Origin: Lentimicrobium sp. L6
GTDB lineage: Bacteria > Bacteroidota > Bacteroidia > Bacteroidales > UBA12170
Assembly (NCBI RefSeq): GCF_013166655.1
Contig: NZ_JABKCA010000011.1
Location: forward strand, 1-64,000
DNA: 64,000 nucleotides
Reading direction: 5' to 3'
This document shows, piece by piece, positions 26,101 to 35,047 of this stretch. Under the pieces are notes generated by a model. That model did not search any database and was not told the DNA's origin. It saw nothing but the letters and a program-made list of their open reading frames with translations. The position numbers were made by a program, and so were the translations under genes. Position 1 is the first letter of the stretch. Every line of letters starts with the position of its first letter.

Positions 26101-28794
26101 TAGCCCATTAATTCCTCTATAAGAATCCCAACAGTTTGGTGGGAAAGTTGATGACTCAAAATCCTCAGTAAATGGTAATCCTAGTACTCCGCAATCAGTG
26201 GTAAAAACTTCCTGCCCTCCATAAGCTGTTCCGTAACTGTTTATGGCATAGGCTCTAGTATAATATGTTGTTGCTGGTGATAAGCCTGATACTGAGGCAG
26301 TATAGTTGCCTGTTCCTGTATTGGCATTTACTATTTTGAAATCATTAGTAGTAGGGTTCGAGGAGGTGCTATAAACCACTCCTCTCTCCGAAATATTAGA
26401 GCTTCCTTGGTTAATCACATTACCTCCTAGCGTTGCAGTAGTTTGAGTAATATTAGTTGGAGTAGTTGTTTGTACAGAAGGAAGGTCTGTATTTTCCAGA
26501 ACTAGTGGAGATTCCCATAAGCCTCTTCCATAGGAGGCCAGTCGGAGTTTGCTATCGGTAGCATCTCCGGCGTAATAAATCTCTAATTCTCCACATTGAA
26601 CCTTGGGGAGGTTGGTATTATATTCCGTCCAATCGTTACTACCCTCTCTAAAATATACGCCAAGCTCTGTTCCAAGATAAAGGTGACTTGTTGAGCTTGC
26701 CTGTGTGTTTTGAACTATAGTATATGCTGGAATGGAAGGTAAACCATCAGAAATATTATTCCAAGTGCTTCCTCCATTTGTAGTTTCATATACCAAATTA
26801 TTATTATATCCACTCAAGCTTACCCAAACGGTATTGGGATTATCAGCTTTTATGGCGATATAGGTAATATTGGAGCTGCTTGTTGGCAAATTAGATGTTA
26901 CGTCAGTCCAAGAACCTCCTCCATTAGTAGTTTTCCATATTTCATTAGGATCTGAGACGAAAAGCACATCATTATCAGAAGAAGCAATGGCCATGGCACG
27001 AATTTTTGAGGAGGTATTCATAGTTGAAATCTTGGTCCAATTATCTCCCTTATTGGTGGTCTTCCAAATGTCAGTATAACCAGCAAAGAGCGTGTTATGA
27101 TCTACAGGATCAATGACATAAGGCGTTACCCATGCGCCATCTCCAGCAGCAGAAGGCTCAATATCTGTACTTGAGGCCCAATGATTTGTGGTTCTTGTGA
27201 TTTGCCCATTAACATATGTAGCATATTGTGTGTTTGAGGAAGTATAGTCGATAAGACATTCCATACCGTCGCCTCCTTTTACATCGTCCCAGAAATTACT
27301 AAAAAAGAGCTTTGAACCATTGTCTTGCAATCCTGTAATAGTTTCAGTGGCATTGGTTTGAGACACTCCCAGTTTATACATTTGGCTGATGATCATCCCA
27401 TTAGTTTTGTCTGTCCAAGAAGTTCCGTTATTAGTAGACAGATAGATTCCTCCATCATTACATTCAAACAAATCACCATTATCTCTATATTTCAACATAT
27501 GCTTGTCGGCATGCACAGCAGGAACGCCATCGCCCCACCAATGATTAACTATTGACCAAGAGGAACCTCCATTTGTAGATCTCCAAGTATTAATTCCTCC
27601 AACCAATATGGTGTTGGCATCATTTGGAGAAACAGCAATGGATAAATCGTACCATCCTTGTCCTTGAGAACCTCCACCATTGGAATCCCATCCCAATAGG
27701 TTTGAACTATTTCCACTAAACACTTCAGAAAAACTATTCCCGCTATTTGTTGATTTATAAATTCCATCTAGAGCACTACTTGAGTTGGCTATTATGGCAT
27801 ACACATAAGTTGGCTCGTCAACAGAAACAGCTAGCTCTATTCTGTTACCTTGAGATAATTCTTCACTCCAGTCGCCTCCTCCATTTGCACTGCGATAAAT
27901 ACTTCCTGAGGTGGTTGAACCATAAAGGGTATTAAAATCACCTGGTTTGTATTCCATATCGATGAATGAAATTGAGGTAAGTTGATTATCCCAAGTGGAG
28001 CCCCCATTCGTGGTTTTATAAACACCATTGCTGGTGGCTGCAATAATGGTTTGGTTATCACTTGGGTGTAATAATAAACGAGTTACCATATCACCATCGG
28101 ATAAATTAAATTGTATTCCTGTAGTATTCCAAGTAAAACCTCCATTGGTGGATTTTAAAACTCCAATGCTTCTATTGTCCCATGCATCTCTATCTCCTGT
28201 GGCAATATATATGGTTTGGGAGCTGCTATAATCAGTTGGAATAACGATGTCAGAAACTCCCAATACATTATTTTCATCAGTTAGGCATGTCCAAGATGAC
28301 CCATTATTTGTGGTTACCCATAGTCCACCAGCAGGTGCTCCAACCCAATAGGTACTATTATCTGTTGGATGAAATGCCACACAGTTTAATCTGCCCACTC
28401 CAGCATAACCTCCAGTTGAACTACTTGGTCCTAAATTCGTCCAATTTGCAGATTTATAATTTCTTTGCTCAGGATTTGTTTTGATAAACTCATCATAAAC
28501 TTGTTGTGCTGTTTTACTTGGGAAAATTCCTGTACTCGGATTTACTTTGGCTTCCATTTGATAATACCAACGATAAAACTGTTTCCAACCAGGTGCTTTA
28601 ACTTCTTTGCCATCCTCTATATAGTATCCTTTATTATTAACTTGGTAGGGCTCCCAATATTGATGGAATGCACTTTCGTAATCATATAAGGTCCATTCTT
28701 CTTTGGATTTATTCTGAGGCATATTTTGCAGCCAAGGCTGTGCCATTAACAATGTAGAACTAAATAAAATTAAAATGAGTAATATTTTCTTCAT
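23179..28794 (-). CDS. Large T9SS protein with sialidase-like propeller, FnIII, jellyroll and PKD-like repeats
   Basis: 1871 aa from the ATG at 28794 (KKILLILILFSSTLLMAQ signal peptide); ATGs further upstream are leaders. Residues about 80-770 are VPS10/BNR-type propeller blades (Ser/Thr-x-Asp-x-Gly-x-x-W, for example STNGGSSW and TTNGGSTW). An FnIII-like module lies near 775-855 and a choice-of-anchor/cleaved-adhesin jellyroll near 870-1040 (DWLVSPKILISSGAEMSF). Eight PKD-like repeats follow, about 83 residues each (GxxxPCxG...YSVxxDPxAxxYxWxLPxxWxGxS...), each with one or two cysteines except the last. The end, YPNPAQNRLYIEI to HKIVINK, is a T9SS sorting domain. Probably an adhesin or surface exo-enzyme; no catalytic residue is evident. 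Confidence 0.85.
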   Translation of the reverse strand: MKKILLILILFSSTLLMAQPWLQNMPQNKSKEEWTLYDYESAFHQYWEPYQVNNKGYYIEDGKEVKAPGWKQFYRWYYQMEAKVNPSTGIFPSKTAQQVYDEFIKTNPEQRNYKSANWTNLGPSSSTGGYAGVGRLNCVAFHPTDNSTYWVGAPAGGLWVTTNNGSSWTCLTDENNVLGVSDIVIPTDYSSSQTIYIATGDRDAWDNRSIGVLKSTNGGFTWNTTGIQFNLSDGDMVTRLLLHPSDNQTIIAATSNGVYKTTNGGSTWDNQLTSISFIDMEYKPGDFNTLYGSTTSGSIYRSANGGGDWSEELSQGNRIELAVSVDEPTYVYAIIANSSSALDGIYKSTNSGNSFSEVFSGNSSNLLGWDSNGGGSQGQGWYDLSIAVSPNDANTILVGGINTWRSTNGGSSWSIVNHWWGDGVPAVHADKHMLKYRDNGDLFECNDGGIYLSTNNGTSWTDKTNGMIISQMYKLGVSQTNATETITGLQDNGSKLFFSNFWDDVKGGDGMECLIDYTSSNTQYATYVNGQITRTTNHWASSTDIEPSAAGDGAWVTPYVIDPVDHNTLFAGYTDIWKTTNKGDNWTKISTMNTSSKIRAMAIASSDNDVLFVSDPNEIWKTTNGGGSWTDVTSNLPTSSSNITYIAIKADNPNTVWVSLSGYNNNLVYETTNGGSTWNNISDGLPSIPAYTIVQNTQASSTSHLYLGTELGVYFREGSNDWTEYNTNLPKVQCGELEIYYAGDATDSKLRLASYGRGLWESPLVLENTDLPSVQTTTPTNITQTTATLGGNVINQGSSNISERGVVYSTSSNPTTNDFKIVNANTGTGNYTASVSGLSPATTYYTRAYAINSYGTAYGGQEVFTTDCGVLGLPFTEDFESSTFPPNCWDSYRGINGLGTVQDWQSSDDAYSGSQSAHIVWENTEGLAEDWLVSPKILISSGAEMSFYQKQAYEAEYGSMYYIKVSTTSQTNISSFSTLNSWGEDTFSVNYSEKTIDLSAYAGQEIYIAFVMTNDDGDDWFVDHINIEGSAPTPVATVSAIPDCNTGAIKVTSSLSGNQTFYLTDNSGTVLDNATANTNFYTFPDLVNGVYKGKVEKDGQMSALSAAATLTNNTLPQQPSSMAGNLQPCQGTSQTYSVTNDPDADTYNWTLPSTWTGTSTNSAITVVVGSTGGNISVIPENECGSGPVRVLAIEVNELPAQPSIISGETSPCEGNSITYTVDNDPNVLSYTWTLPSGWSGNSNTNSITVTAGSTEGDIIVSPMNDCGNGSSRSLAVDAISLPEQPSAISGDETPCEGESITYSITNDPNADSYIWTLPSGWTGTSSTSSITVSVGTEDGVVSVVPVNGCGNGSPRQLNVISFSIPFQVSAIDGNPSVCEGTQELYTVELDENVEDYTWSIPSGWTGTSISNEITVTIGSNGGNISVIPNNECGSGPSQSISLEVTNEGPAQPDPIEGVIMACIGFLETYSVPFDPSVDSYEWSLPSSWTGNSNTNSITVTVGNTGGEISVTPSNFCGEGTPQTATLGVLTSTPAQPSSISGAQEICAGETETYSVEFVDGIEYSWELPNGWNGTSANNEIEASIGNNGGEIIVTPSNGCGDGPSNSLTVDVNQVPIPASEILGEEEVCAGVTEIYSMEEQSGVSYNWSLPSGWAGTSATHQISVTVGSNDGDISVVLENECGLSPATSKALNSNPVLSELSSITGLDQIWGMDTETYSVETLDGAESYNWTLDPSWVLIAGTGSNEITIDFPEDANSGMLSVVAENLCGLSEASEMLIEIIPIGIFEVSIMDVAIYPNPAQNRLYIEINKPLEADTEVILWTLNGSKVITDKIKPGSQKLELDLSLLASGSYMLELKNEKNTVQHKIVINK

Positions 28795-28866
28795 GATGAT
28801 GCTTTTCGATGTTGTCAGTTTATTATAAAAAAACCTGTTGTGTGTTAATAGTGATGTGCCAAGTAG

Positions 28867-28874
28867 CAAAAATA
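28867..28874 (-). promoter_or_regulatory. Bacteroidota -7 box for the 1871-aa T9SS gene
   Basis: Minus strand TATTTTTG, an exact TAnnTTTG match, 72 bases upstream of the ATG at 28794. Confidence 0.45.
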
Positions 28875-28899
28875 CCATTTCTGAATAAACAAAATCAAT

Positions 28900-28928
28900 A
28901 AAAAATGCTGCCAGAAATCTGACAGCAT
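28900..28928 (-). terminator. Terminator of LruC gene 1
   Basis: Minus strand ATGCTGTCAG, loop ATTT, CTGGCAGCAT, then TTTTTT. The same hairpin recurs at 31802-31832 after the second LruC gene. Confidence 0.8.
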
Positions 28929-28965
28929 GAACATATTATCTACTATTATTATGAAATTATAATAT

Positions 28966-31152
28966 TTATGGAGTGTAAATTACATTTGTATTTCTATATC
29001 CAGCTCCATCACTATACCAATCAGGATAATTCGCTCCATCACTTTCTGCCCAATCACCAAAATAGTTATAAGCATCGATGATAGCTGATTTCTCAATTGG
29101 ATAATCAAAACCGCTTGAAATATCGATAGCCCAAGGTAGATTATTAAAAGATTTATAATAATATCCTGCACTGGGAACGCTTTCATCTTGGCCTGTGCCA
29201 AACAAACTTAAATTCGCTAAGTCAGTAGGCTTATTGTTTTTCAAATGTACTTCTCTACTTCTATCACCGTTTATAAAAATAAATGGGTTGAAAGGTGTTT
29301 GCCCAAGGTTGATATCACTTATTGGATAGGCAAAGCTAATTAAGAAATCTATTTGCTGAGGCTCCACATAAATAGAACCAGGCCTTGTGTTTACTCCAGT
29401 TCCGCCACCTGGGTGTGGAAGTAAGTCAAAGCCATTGTCAAAGAAAACAACAACAGCATTAGATTGTCCTGTTTCTAGATTTCTTCCATCTAAATTGATA
29501 ATGTTTTGTGTCATACTAAAGTCACCAGTAACTTCACTCACCATATCATTAGCAATAGGTAGCTCCATTCCAAATCCATTCTTGTAACTAGCACCAATTG
29601 CCATGACTTTTAAGCTCACATATATTTCAACTGCATTATCATTAGCATTGGTTACGGTATTAAAATTATAATCCACAACCAAATCGTTAAAGTCATAATC
29701 AGCTTTAAATGGCCATAAATCTTCAAAAGCTAAGGTGCCAAATGTGTTCTCATTAGGGTGGTAATTATTGAAAGCTCTTTCTGGATCATATGGATAATCA
29801 TCAAACTCATCAATTACTCCATCTCCATCTGTATCTAGACTTCCTGGTCCTTCGCTACCTGGATTACAATATGTTTCAGGTATACTTGCTTCACAAAATG
29901 TTACACTTGGAGCAATGGTTCCATTATTAGTTTCTATTTCATTCTCATCGCAGTAATCTATGTTTCCAGAGATGCTTCCAGAGCTATTTATGGTGGTGTT
30001 TCCTGTTACTACTATTTTAGAATAAGAAGAACCATTACCAACAATATCATCATTAATCATCATGTGAACTACATCAATCAAAGCTTGGTCATACATTTGT
30101 AACTCCCCATTACTATTAAGAGTTAGAGTTCCATTGATATCCATATATGAGTAATTATATAAGGTGCTATTATTATTGAAGTTGCCAGCAACATTAGCTC
30201 TACAGTGATTTTCAAATATTGCATTGGAATTATTGGCTACATTTCCTGCGAAATTCATAATTCCTTCATTATAGGTGAAACTATTATTGTTATAGTGATT
30301 AGAGAATGCTATAATACCATAATTGTAAAATTGACCACCACTGTTGATGTTAGCTCCAGCTAAGGCTATATATCCCCAGTTTTTAAAAATACCATTAACA
30401 TTAGGGCCAGCACTTACCATGAAAACATCACTATAATTTTCAATAACTAAATCGGAGCTGTTCATATTCAGCGAGTTTGAAATAAAAGCACCATCGTCAT
30501 TTATAATAATGGTTCCGCCACCATTTATCCATTGTGAAGTTAAGGTTCCGCAAACTTTAAGAGTTCCACCATTCATGGTTAAACCTCCGGTAAAAGTAGC
30601 TCCATTTAAAATACAAATTGTTTCTCCGCTATTTATTGTTAGCGTTCCAGTTAGATGATCAGAAATAGTAGTAGTACAATCGCTGCAACCGGGACCGGTT
30701 ACATTTCCTCTCATGCTATTTACCGATTTAGTATCTGTGAATATGTATTCTAATTTTTCACCATTAATATCCATTGTTACAGTTTCTATTACACCACTAT
30801 TTGTTGTACGACGGATGTAAATAGTTTCTTGATAAGCGGGTAAGATTATTGTCGTTTGGAATTCTTGGTTTCTATTAGTAATCCCTGATTTAATGGCTTT
30901 ACCATTCTCATTAGGGTTGGCATCAAAGAGTTCAATTTTTAGGGCTGGGAGACCAATATGGTCGCTCGCAATAATCTTTATATCTATAGTTTGGCTGGTT
31001 TTGAAATTAAATGTTTCGCTTACTAGCAAGTCCTCCATGGTTTTTTCAGGAATACATGGTGGGTCTTGTTCTAAGTCTTTAGAACAGGAAGAAAACCCCC
31101 AAACTAAAACAAATACTAAAAGTATAATTTTTAAGTCTTTCAGTAGTTTCAT
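28966..31152 (-). CDS. LruC-domain lipoprotein, copy 1
   Basis: 728 aa from the ATG at 31152. The signal peptide ends in a lipobox (FVLVWGFSSC, Cys near 23). The mature part has an IDIKIIASDHIGLPALKI domain, then a long Asn-rich beta-helix-like stretch of ladder repeats (INGGGTIIINDDGAFISN and similar). Before the end is a calcium-binding DTDGDGVIDEFDDYP motif near residue 440. The C-terminal region (about 480-728) carries AFEDLWPFKADYDFNDLVVDYNFN, the LruC/DUF4842 signature. LruC proteins are Bacteroidota surface lipoproteins of unknown role. It is a close paralogue of 31867-34061. Confidence 0.85.
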   Translation of the reverse strand: MKLLKDLKIILLVFVLVWGFSSCSKDLEQDPPCIPEKTMEDLLVSETFNFKTSQTIDIKIIASDHIGLPALKIELFDANPNENGKAIKSGITNRNQEFQTTIILPAYQETIYIRRTTNSGVIETVTMDINGEKLEYIFTDTKSVNSMRGNVTGPGCSDCTTTISDHLTGTLTINSGETICILNGATFTGGLTMNGGTLKVCGTLTSQWINGGGTIIINDDGAFISNSLNMNSSDLVIENYSDVFMVSAGPNVNGIFKNWGYIALAGANINSGGQFYNYGIIAFSNHYNNNSFTYNEGIMNFAGNVANNSNAIFENHCRANVAGNFNNNSTLYNYSYMDINGTLTLNSNGELQMYDQALIDVVHMMINDDIVGNGSSYSKIVVTGNTTINSSGSISGNIDYCDENEIETNNGTIAPSVTFCEASIPETYCNPGSEGPGSLDTDGDGVIDEFDDYPYDPERAFNNYHPNENTFGTLAFEDLWPFKADYDFNDLVVDYNFNTVTNANDNAVEIYVSLKVMAIGASYKNGFGMELPIANDMVSEVTGDFSMTQNIINLDGRNLETGQSNAVVVFFDNGFDLLPHPGGGTGVNTRPGSIYVEPQQIDFLISFAYPISDINLGQTPFNPFIFINGDRSREVHLKNNKPTDLANLSLFGTGQDESVPSAGYYYKSFNNLPWAIDISSGFDYPIEKSAIIDAYNYFGDWAESDGANYPDWYSDGAGYRNTNVIYTP

Positions 31153-31348
31153 AGGTCTAATTTTAAATGTCACCGATAATATCAAGAATTATGCCAATAG
31201 CTTCGGTTTGTCAGGATTCATTTTTATGTTTCAGATATTCAGTATCTTTAAGTTCGTATGCTCAGTTTCTATGTTTGTGAATATTTTCCATTGTAAAGAA
31301 TGTTTAAACCAGAATTAGAGATTGAATTAGGCCACAGTTTCAGATAAT

Positions 31349-31478
31349 TATACCAATTGTATAATGAAATTAGTTCTTAAGCATTTCATTATTACAATGG
31401 TTAATGCCGATAAGAAATGATCCATTTGTATTAAGATTAATTTTTAGGCTAAGTCCATTTCATCATCGGTATTAGTTC
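31349..31478 (+). repeat. Dispersed two-hairpin intergenic element, copy B
   Basis: Clear full-length relative of 7774-7904 and, in reverse, 10965-11100. Hairpin 1 pairs CCAATTGTATAATGAAAT with ATTTCATTATTACAATGG around TTCTTAAGC; hairpin 2 pairs GCCGATAAGAAATGATC with TTTCATCATCGGT. The order of landmarks is the same in all three copies. Confidence 0.7.
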
Positions 31479-31801
31479 ATATATGACACAGATTTATGAA
31501 GAGCTATCAGGATAGCCTAAAGAAAGTTGTGAAAATATAGGGGCTAATTTCGATATCCACTAGTGGAAAAACCAATAATACATTATCTTTTACTTAATCA
31601 TCCTTTGATGTAACCCGTTATAACTACATGATTATTAATGCAAATCTAATACATCATTGGCTTCCTGATGAATTATTTAATAATCGAACCTCAGGTTTTA
31701 AGGAATTTGAGAAATGCAAATAGCCCTACTGGCCTAAGGTTTAGTAAATGTTTTCATTCTGGATTTCTAAAAAAAGCACATAATGTATTTTATTTTCATG
31801 C

Positions 31802-31832
31802 AAAAAAAATGCTGCCAGAAATCTGACAGCAT
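31802..31832 (-). terminator. Terminator of LruC gene 2
   Basis: Minus strand ATGCTGTCAG, loop ATTT, CTGGCAGCAT, then an 8-T run. It is the same hairpin as at 28900-28928, and the flanking bases up to both stop codons are also alike, showing that the duplication included the 3' region. Confidence 0.85.
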
Positions 31833-31866
31833 GAACCTATTATCAATTATTATGAAATTATATTAT

Positions 31867-34061
31867 TTATGGGGTATAAATTACGTTAGTATTTCGGTAA
31901 CCAGCACCATTTGTATACCAATCTGGATAATTGGCTCCATCACTTTCGGCCCATTGTCCAAAATAGTTATAAGCATCAATAATGGCTGTTTTCTCAATTG
32001 GATAATCAAAGCCATCGATGATATTTATTGCCCAAGGAAGATTGTTTGAAGATTTATAATAATATCCTGAATTAGGAACACTTTCGTCTTGACCAGTTTG
32101 GAATAAACTTAAATCTGCTAAGTCAGTAGGTGTATTGTTTTTCATGTGTACTTCTCTTCCTCTATCCCCATTTACAAAGATGAATGGGTTAAATGGCGCT
32201 TGTCCAAGATTTGCTGCGCTCACAGGATAATCAAAGCTGATTAAGAAATCTACTTGTTGTGGTTCTACATAGGTAGCACCATTTCTAGTATTTACTCCTG
32301 TTCCATCACCAGGGTGAGGAAGCAAGTCGAATGCATTATCAAAGAACACAATAACAGCATTACTTTGTCCGGCCTCCATGTTTCTTTCATCTAAACTCAC
32401 TATATTTTGAGTCATGCTAAAGTCACCTGTTATGCCACTAACTGCATCATTTGCAATGGGAAGTTCGATTCCAAATCCGTTTTTGAATCCAGCACCTATG
32501 GCCATCACCTTTAAACTTACATATACTTCTACTGAATTATCATTGGCATTGGTTACCGTATTGAATTGATAGTCCACAACCATATCGTTGAAGTCATAAT
32601 CACCTTCAAAAGGCCATAGGTCTTCAAAGGCAAGTGTGCCAAAGGTGTTGTTATTAGGGTAATAATTATTGAAAGCTCTATCTGCATCATTTGGATACTC
32701 ATCAAACTCATCATCTACACCATCCCCATCTGTATCATTTCCTCCGGAACCTCCAGAACCGTTGCTGCCTGGGCTACAATAGGATTCAGGAATGCTAGCT
32801 TCGCAGAAAGTCACACTGGCTTCAATAGTTCCGTTATTGGTTTCTATTCCACTTTCATCACAATAATCTAAATTACCCCCAATTGTAGCATTATTCAATG
32901 TGGTATTATTAGAAACCATAATTTTTGCATAGCTATCACCTAAGCCGTACACATCATCATTAATGGTCATGTCTACTGTTTCAATTAATGCTTCGCTATA
33001 TAAATTCAAACCTCCATTACTATTATTGGTGAGCCTACCATTTATCTTAGCATAAGAATAGTTATTAAAGGCACTACTATTGTTTAAGTTTCCGGCAATG
33101 ATTAATCTACAATGATTGTCGAAAGTAGAATTTGAATTGTTTGCTACGTTTCCTGAGATATTCATAAGCCCCTCGTTATAAGTATAATCACTATTGTTGT
33201 AATGACCAGAAAAATTGATATTCCCATAATTATAGAACTGACCTCCACTATTAATATTAGCTCCTGCAAGGTTTATGGTACCGTAATTCTTGAAAACTCC
33301 TTTAAGGTTTGGAGCAGAGCTTACCATAAAGGCATCACTATAGTTTTCGAAAACAAGCTCATCATCGTTCATGTTCAAATTACTTGCTTGTAGTACTCCA
33401 TCATCATTAATAACAATAGTTCCATCACCATTTAGATTATTGATTATCAGTGTACCACACACTTTTAGTGTTCCCCCTTGCATTAATAAGTTTCCAGTAA
33501 AAGAACCTCCTGAAACAATACATATTACATCATTGTTCTTTACTTTTAGGACTCCATTCTGTGCGTTTGAAATGGTACTAGTACAATCCACACAACCAGG
33601 ACCATCTACATTTCCTTTTAGTGCATTAGCAGATTTGGTATCTGCAAATGTGTATTCGATATCTTCTCCAGTAATATCTAAAGTGACCGTTTCGAGAGAG
33701 CCATCTGTAATTGTTCTACGGAGATAAACCACTTCTTGACTAGCTGGTAGGGTAATGGAAGTAGAAAATTCTTGTTCTTTATTAGTGATGCCCGTTTTGA
33801 TAATTTGACCATCCTCATTAGGGTTGGCACTAAAGATGTCAATCTTAACAGCAGGTAGGCCAATCTTATCGCTAGAAACTACCTTAATATTAATAGTTTG
33901 ACTGGTTTGAAAATCGAAGGTTTCGGTTACGACCAAATCATCCATGGTTCTGGCTGGTGTGCCTGGATCATTATTGGTATCTAGTTTTTTGTACAAGATG
34001 TGGCTCCCCAAATAAATAAAAAAGCCAACATGGCATACTTAAAGTTCTTAATAGGTTTCAT
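31867..34061 (-). CDS. LruC-domain lipoprotein, copy 2; lipoprotein signal and body in different frames
   Basis: The body (714 aa) is open from 34011 down to 31867 with the same layout as copy 1: Asn-rich ladder repeats, DTDGDGVDDEFDEYP and AFEDLWPFEGDYDFNDMVVDY. It has no usable ATG at its start. In another frame, ATG at 34061 encodes a lipoprotein signal ending in a lipobox (LFIWGATSC) and then hits TAG at 33983-33981. The join lies in ACA AAA AAC TAG: -1 relative to the signal frame gives AAA AAA CTA GAT, which leads straight into the body (KKLDTNND). So the signal and body meet only through a -1 shift at A AAA AAC. Programmed slippage, a homopolymer mutation or a sequencing error are all possible. 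Confidence 0.75.
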
Positions 34062-34285
34062 AATACATTTTTTATTGTTCGTTTATCAATTCACAAATAG
34101 CGTACCAAATTATTACCAAATTATTAACAAAATATAATACAACCTGATACATAGAGGCATATGGGTAAATATATTTACTTGGTCATATTTATTGGTTAGA
34201 TAAATATATCTCGATATGAGAAATCACATCAATATGAGAACGTAAATAATATTCTTAAAAGAAAGTCTTTTTTAAATAAGCCAGA

Positions 34286-35047
34286 TTAAATATACAAAAC
34301 TTTTCGAAGCAACTGCAATCCAGAGCGTGATATATTTATTTTTTCGCCATTAGTCAGTAATAATAGATAGGAATCTTTATTGTAGTTTTCCAATTTTCTG
34401 ATAAAACTGGTATTTACTATATAGGAACGATGGACCCTTACATATTTTTTAGGGTCTAAATTTTCCTCAAAGAATTTCATTCGTGCATTCTTCAGGTATG
34501 TTCTTTCTTTGGTGTGAATAGAGATATAATCATCCTGCGCCTCCAGAAAAACCACATCCTCAATAGCGATTAGGTGAATATCCGTCTTATCTTTTACCGC
34601 AATCCGATCTAATTGTTTGTCATCGTTATCTTGGATGGAGCTTACTATATCTTTATAATCTTTTGTATTTATTGCTTTTGGGGAATTATTAAACTTTTCA
34701 TATGCCTTATCGATAGCATTAAACAATCTATCCTTTGCAAAAGGCTTGAGGAGGTAATCCACTGCGTTTTTCTCAAAGGCTTCAATGGCGTATTGATTAT
34801 ATGCTGTTGTGAAAATAATCATAGGAGCATCGTCAAGTAGTTCGAGTAATTCGAGACCCGTCAACTTAGGTAACTCAATATCTAAGAACACTAAATCAGG
34901 TTTTAAATCTTGTATGGCTTTTAATCCACTAAAGCCATTATCAAATTTACCTATCAGTTCTACCTTATTATTCTCCTCTATATTTTTCCCTAATAATTCA
35001 GCGGCTAAATACTCATCTTCTACTATAATTGCCTTAAGTTTAGTCAT
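34286..35047 (-). CDS. LytTR-family response regulator
   Basis: 253 aa. Receiver domain residues about 4-120: acidic pair E10-D11, phospho-acceptor D56 in LVFLDIELP, T/S of FTTAYNQ near 80 and the lysine of LLKPF near 102. A LytTR DNA-binding domain spans about 145-253 (FLEAQDDYISIHTKERTYLKN, YVRVHRSYIVN). The gene overlaps the sensor kinase gene by 8 bases. It acts as the output of the LytS-type kinase upstream, probably on envelope-stress genes given the LiaF-like neighbour. Confidence 0.9.
   Translation of the reverse strand: MTKLKAIIVEDEYLAAELLGKNIEENNKVELIGKFDNGFSGLKAIQDLKPDLVFLDIELPKLTGLELLELLDDAPMIIFTTAYNQYAIEAFEKNAVDYLLKPFAKDRLFNAIDKAYEKFNNSPKAINTKDYKDIVSSIQDNDDKQLDRIAVKDKTDIHLIAIEDVVFLEAQDDYISIHTKERTYLKNARMKFFEENLDPKKYVRVHRSYIVNTSFIRKLENYNKDSYLLLLTNGEKINISRSGLQLLRKVLYI

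Larger units (their letters stand above)
31153..31866. other. 714-bp gene-free gap between the two LruC genes
   Basis: The gap holds the two-hairpin element copy B (31349-31478), the terminator of LruC copy 2 (31802-31832) and otherwise AT-rich DNA. No -7 box in the right orientation and no plausible open frame was found. LruC copy 1 needs a promoter here, but I could not place it. Confidence 0.5.

Noticed and set aside
30893-31318. 141-codon open frame on the plus strand, antisense to the LruC gene 5' end
   Set aside because: It is a shadow of the LruC gene frame; low-complexity residues, no ribosome site and no family pattern.
33371-33727. 118-codon plus-strand frame inside LruC copy 2
   Set aside because: Antisense to a well-supported coding region; composition follows the opposite strand.
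34011-34011. TTG as the true start of LruC copy 2
   Set aside because: It would give no signal peptide, while a full lipoprotein signal lies just upstream in another frame.
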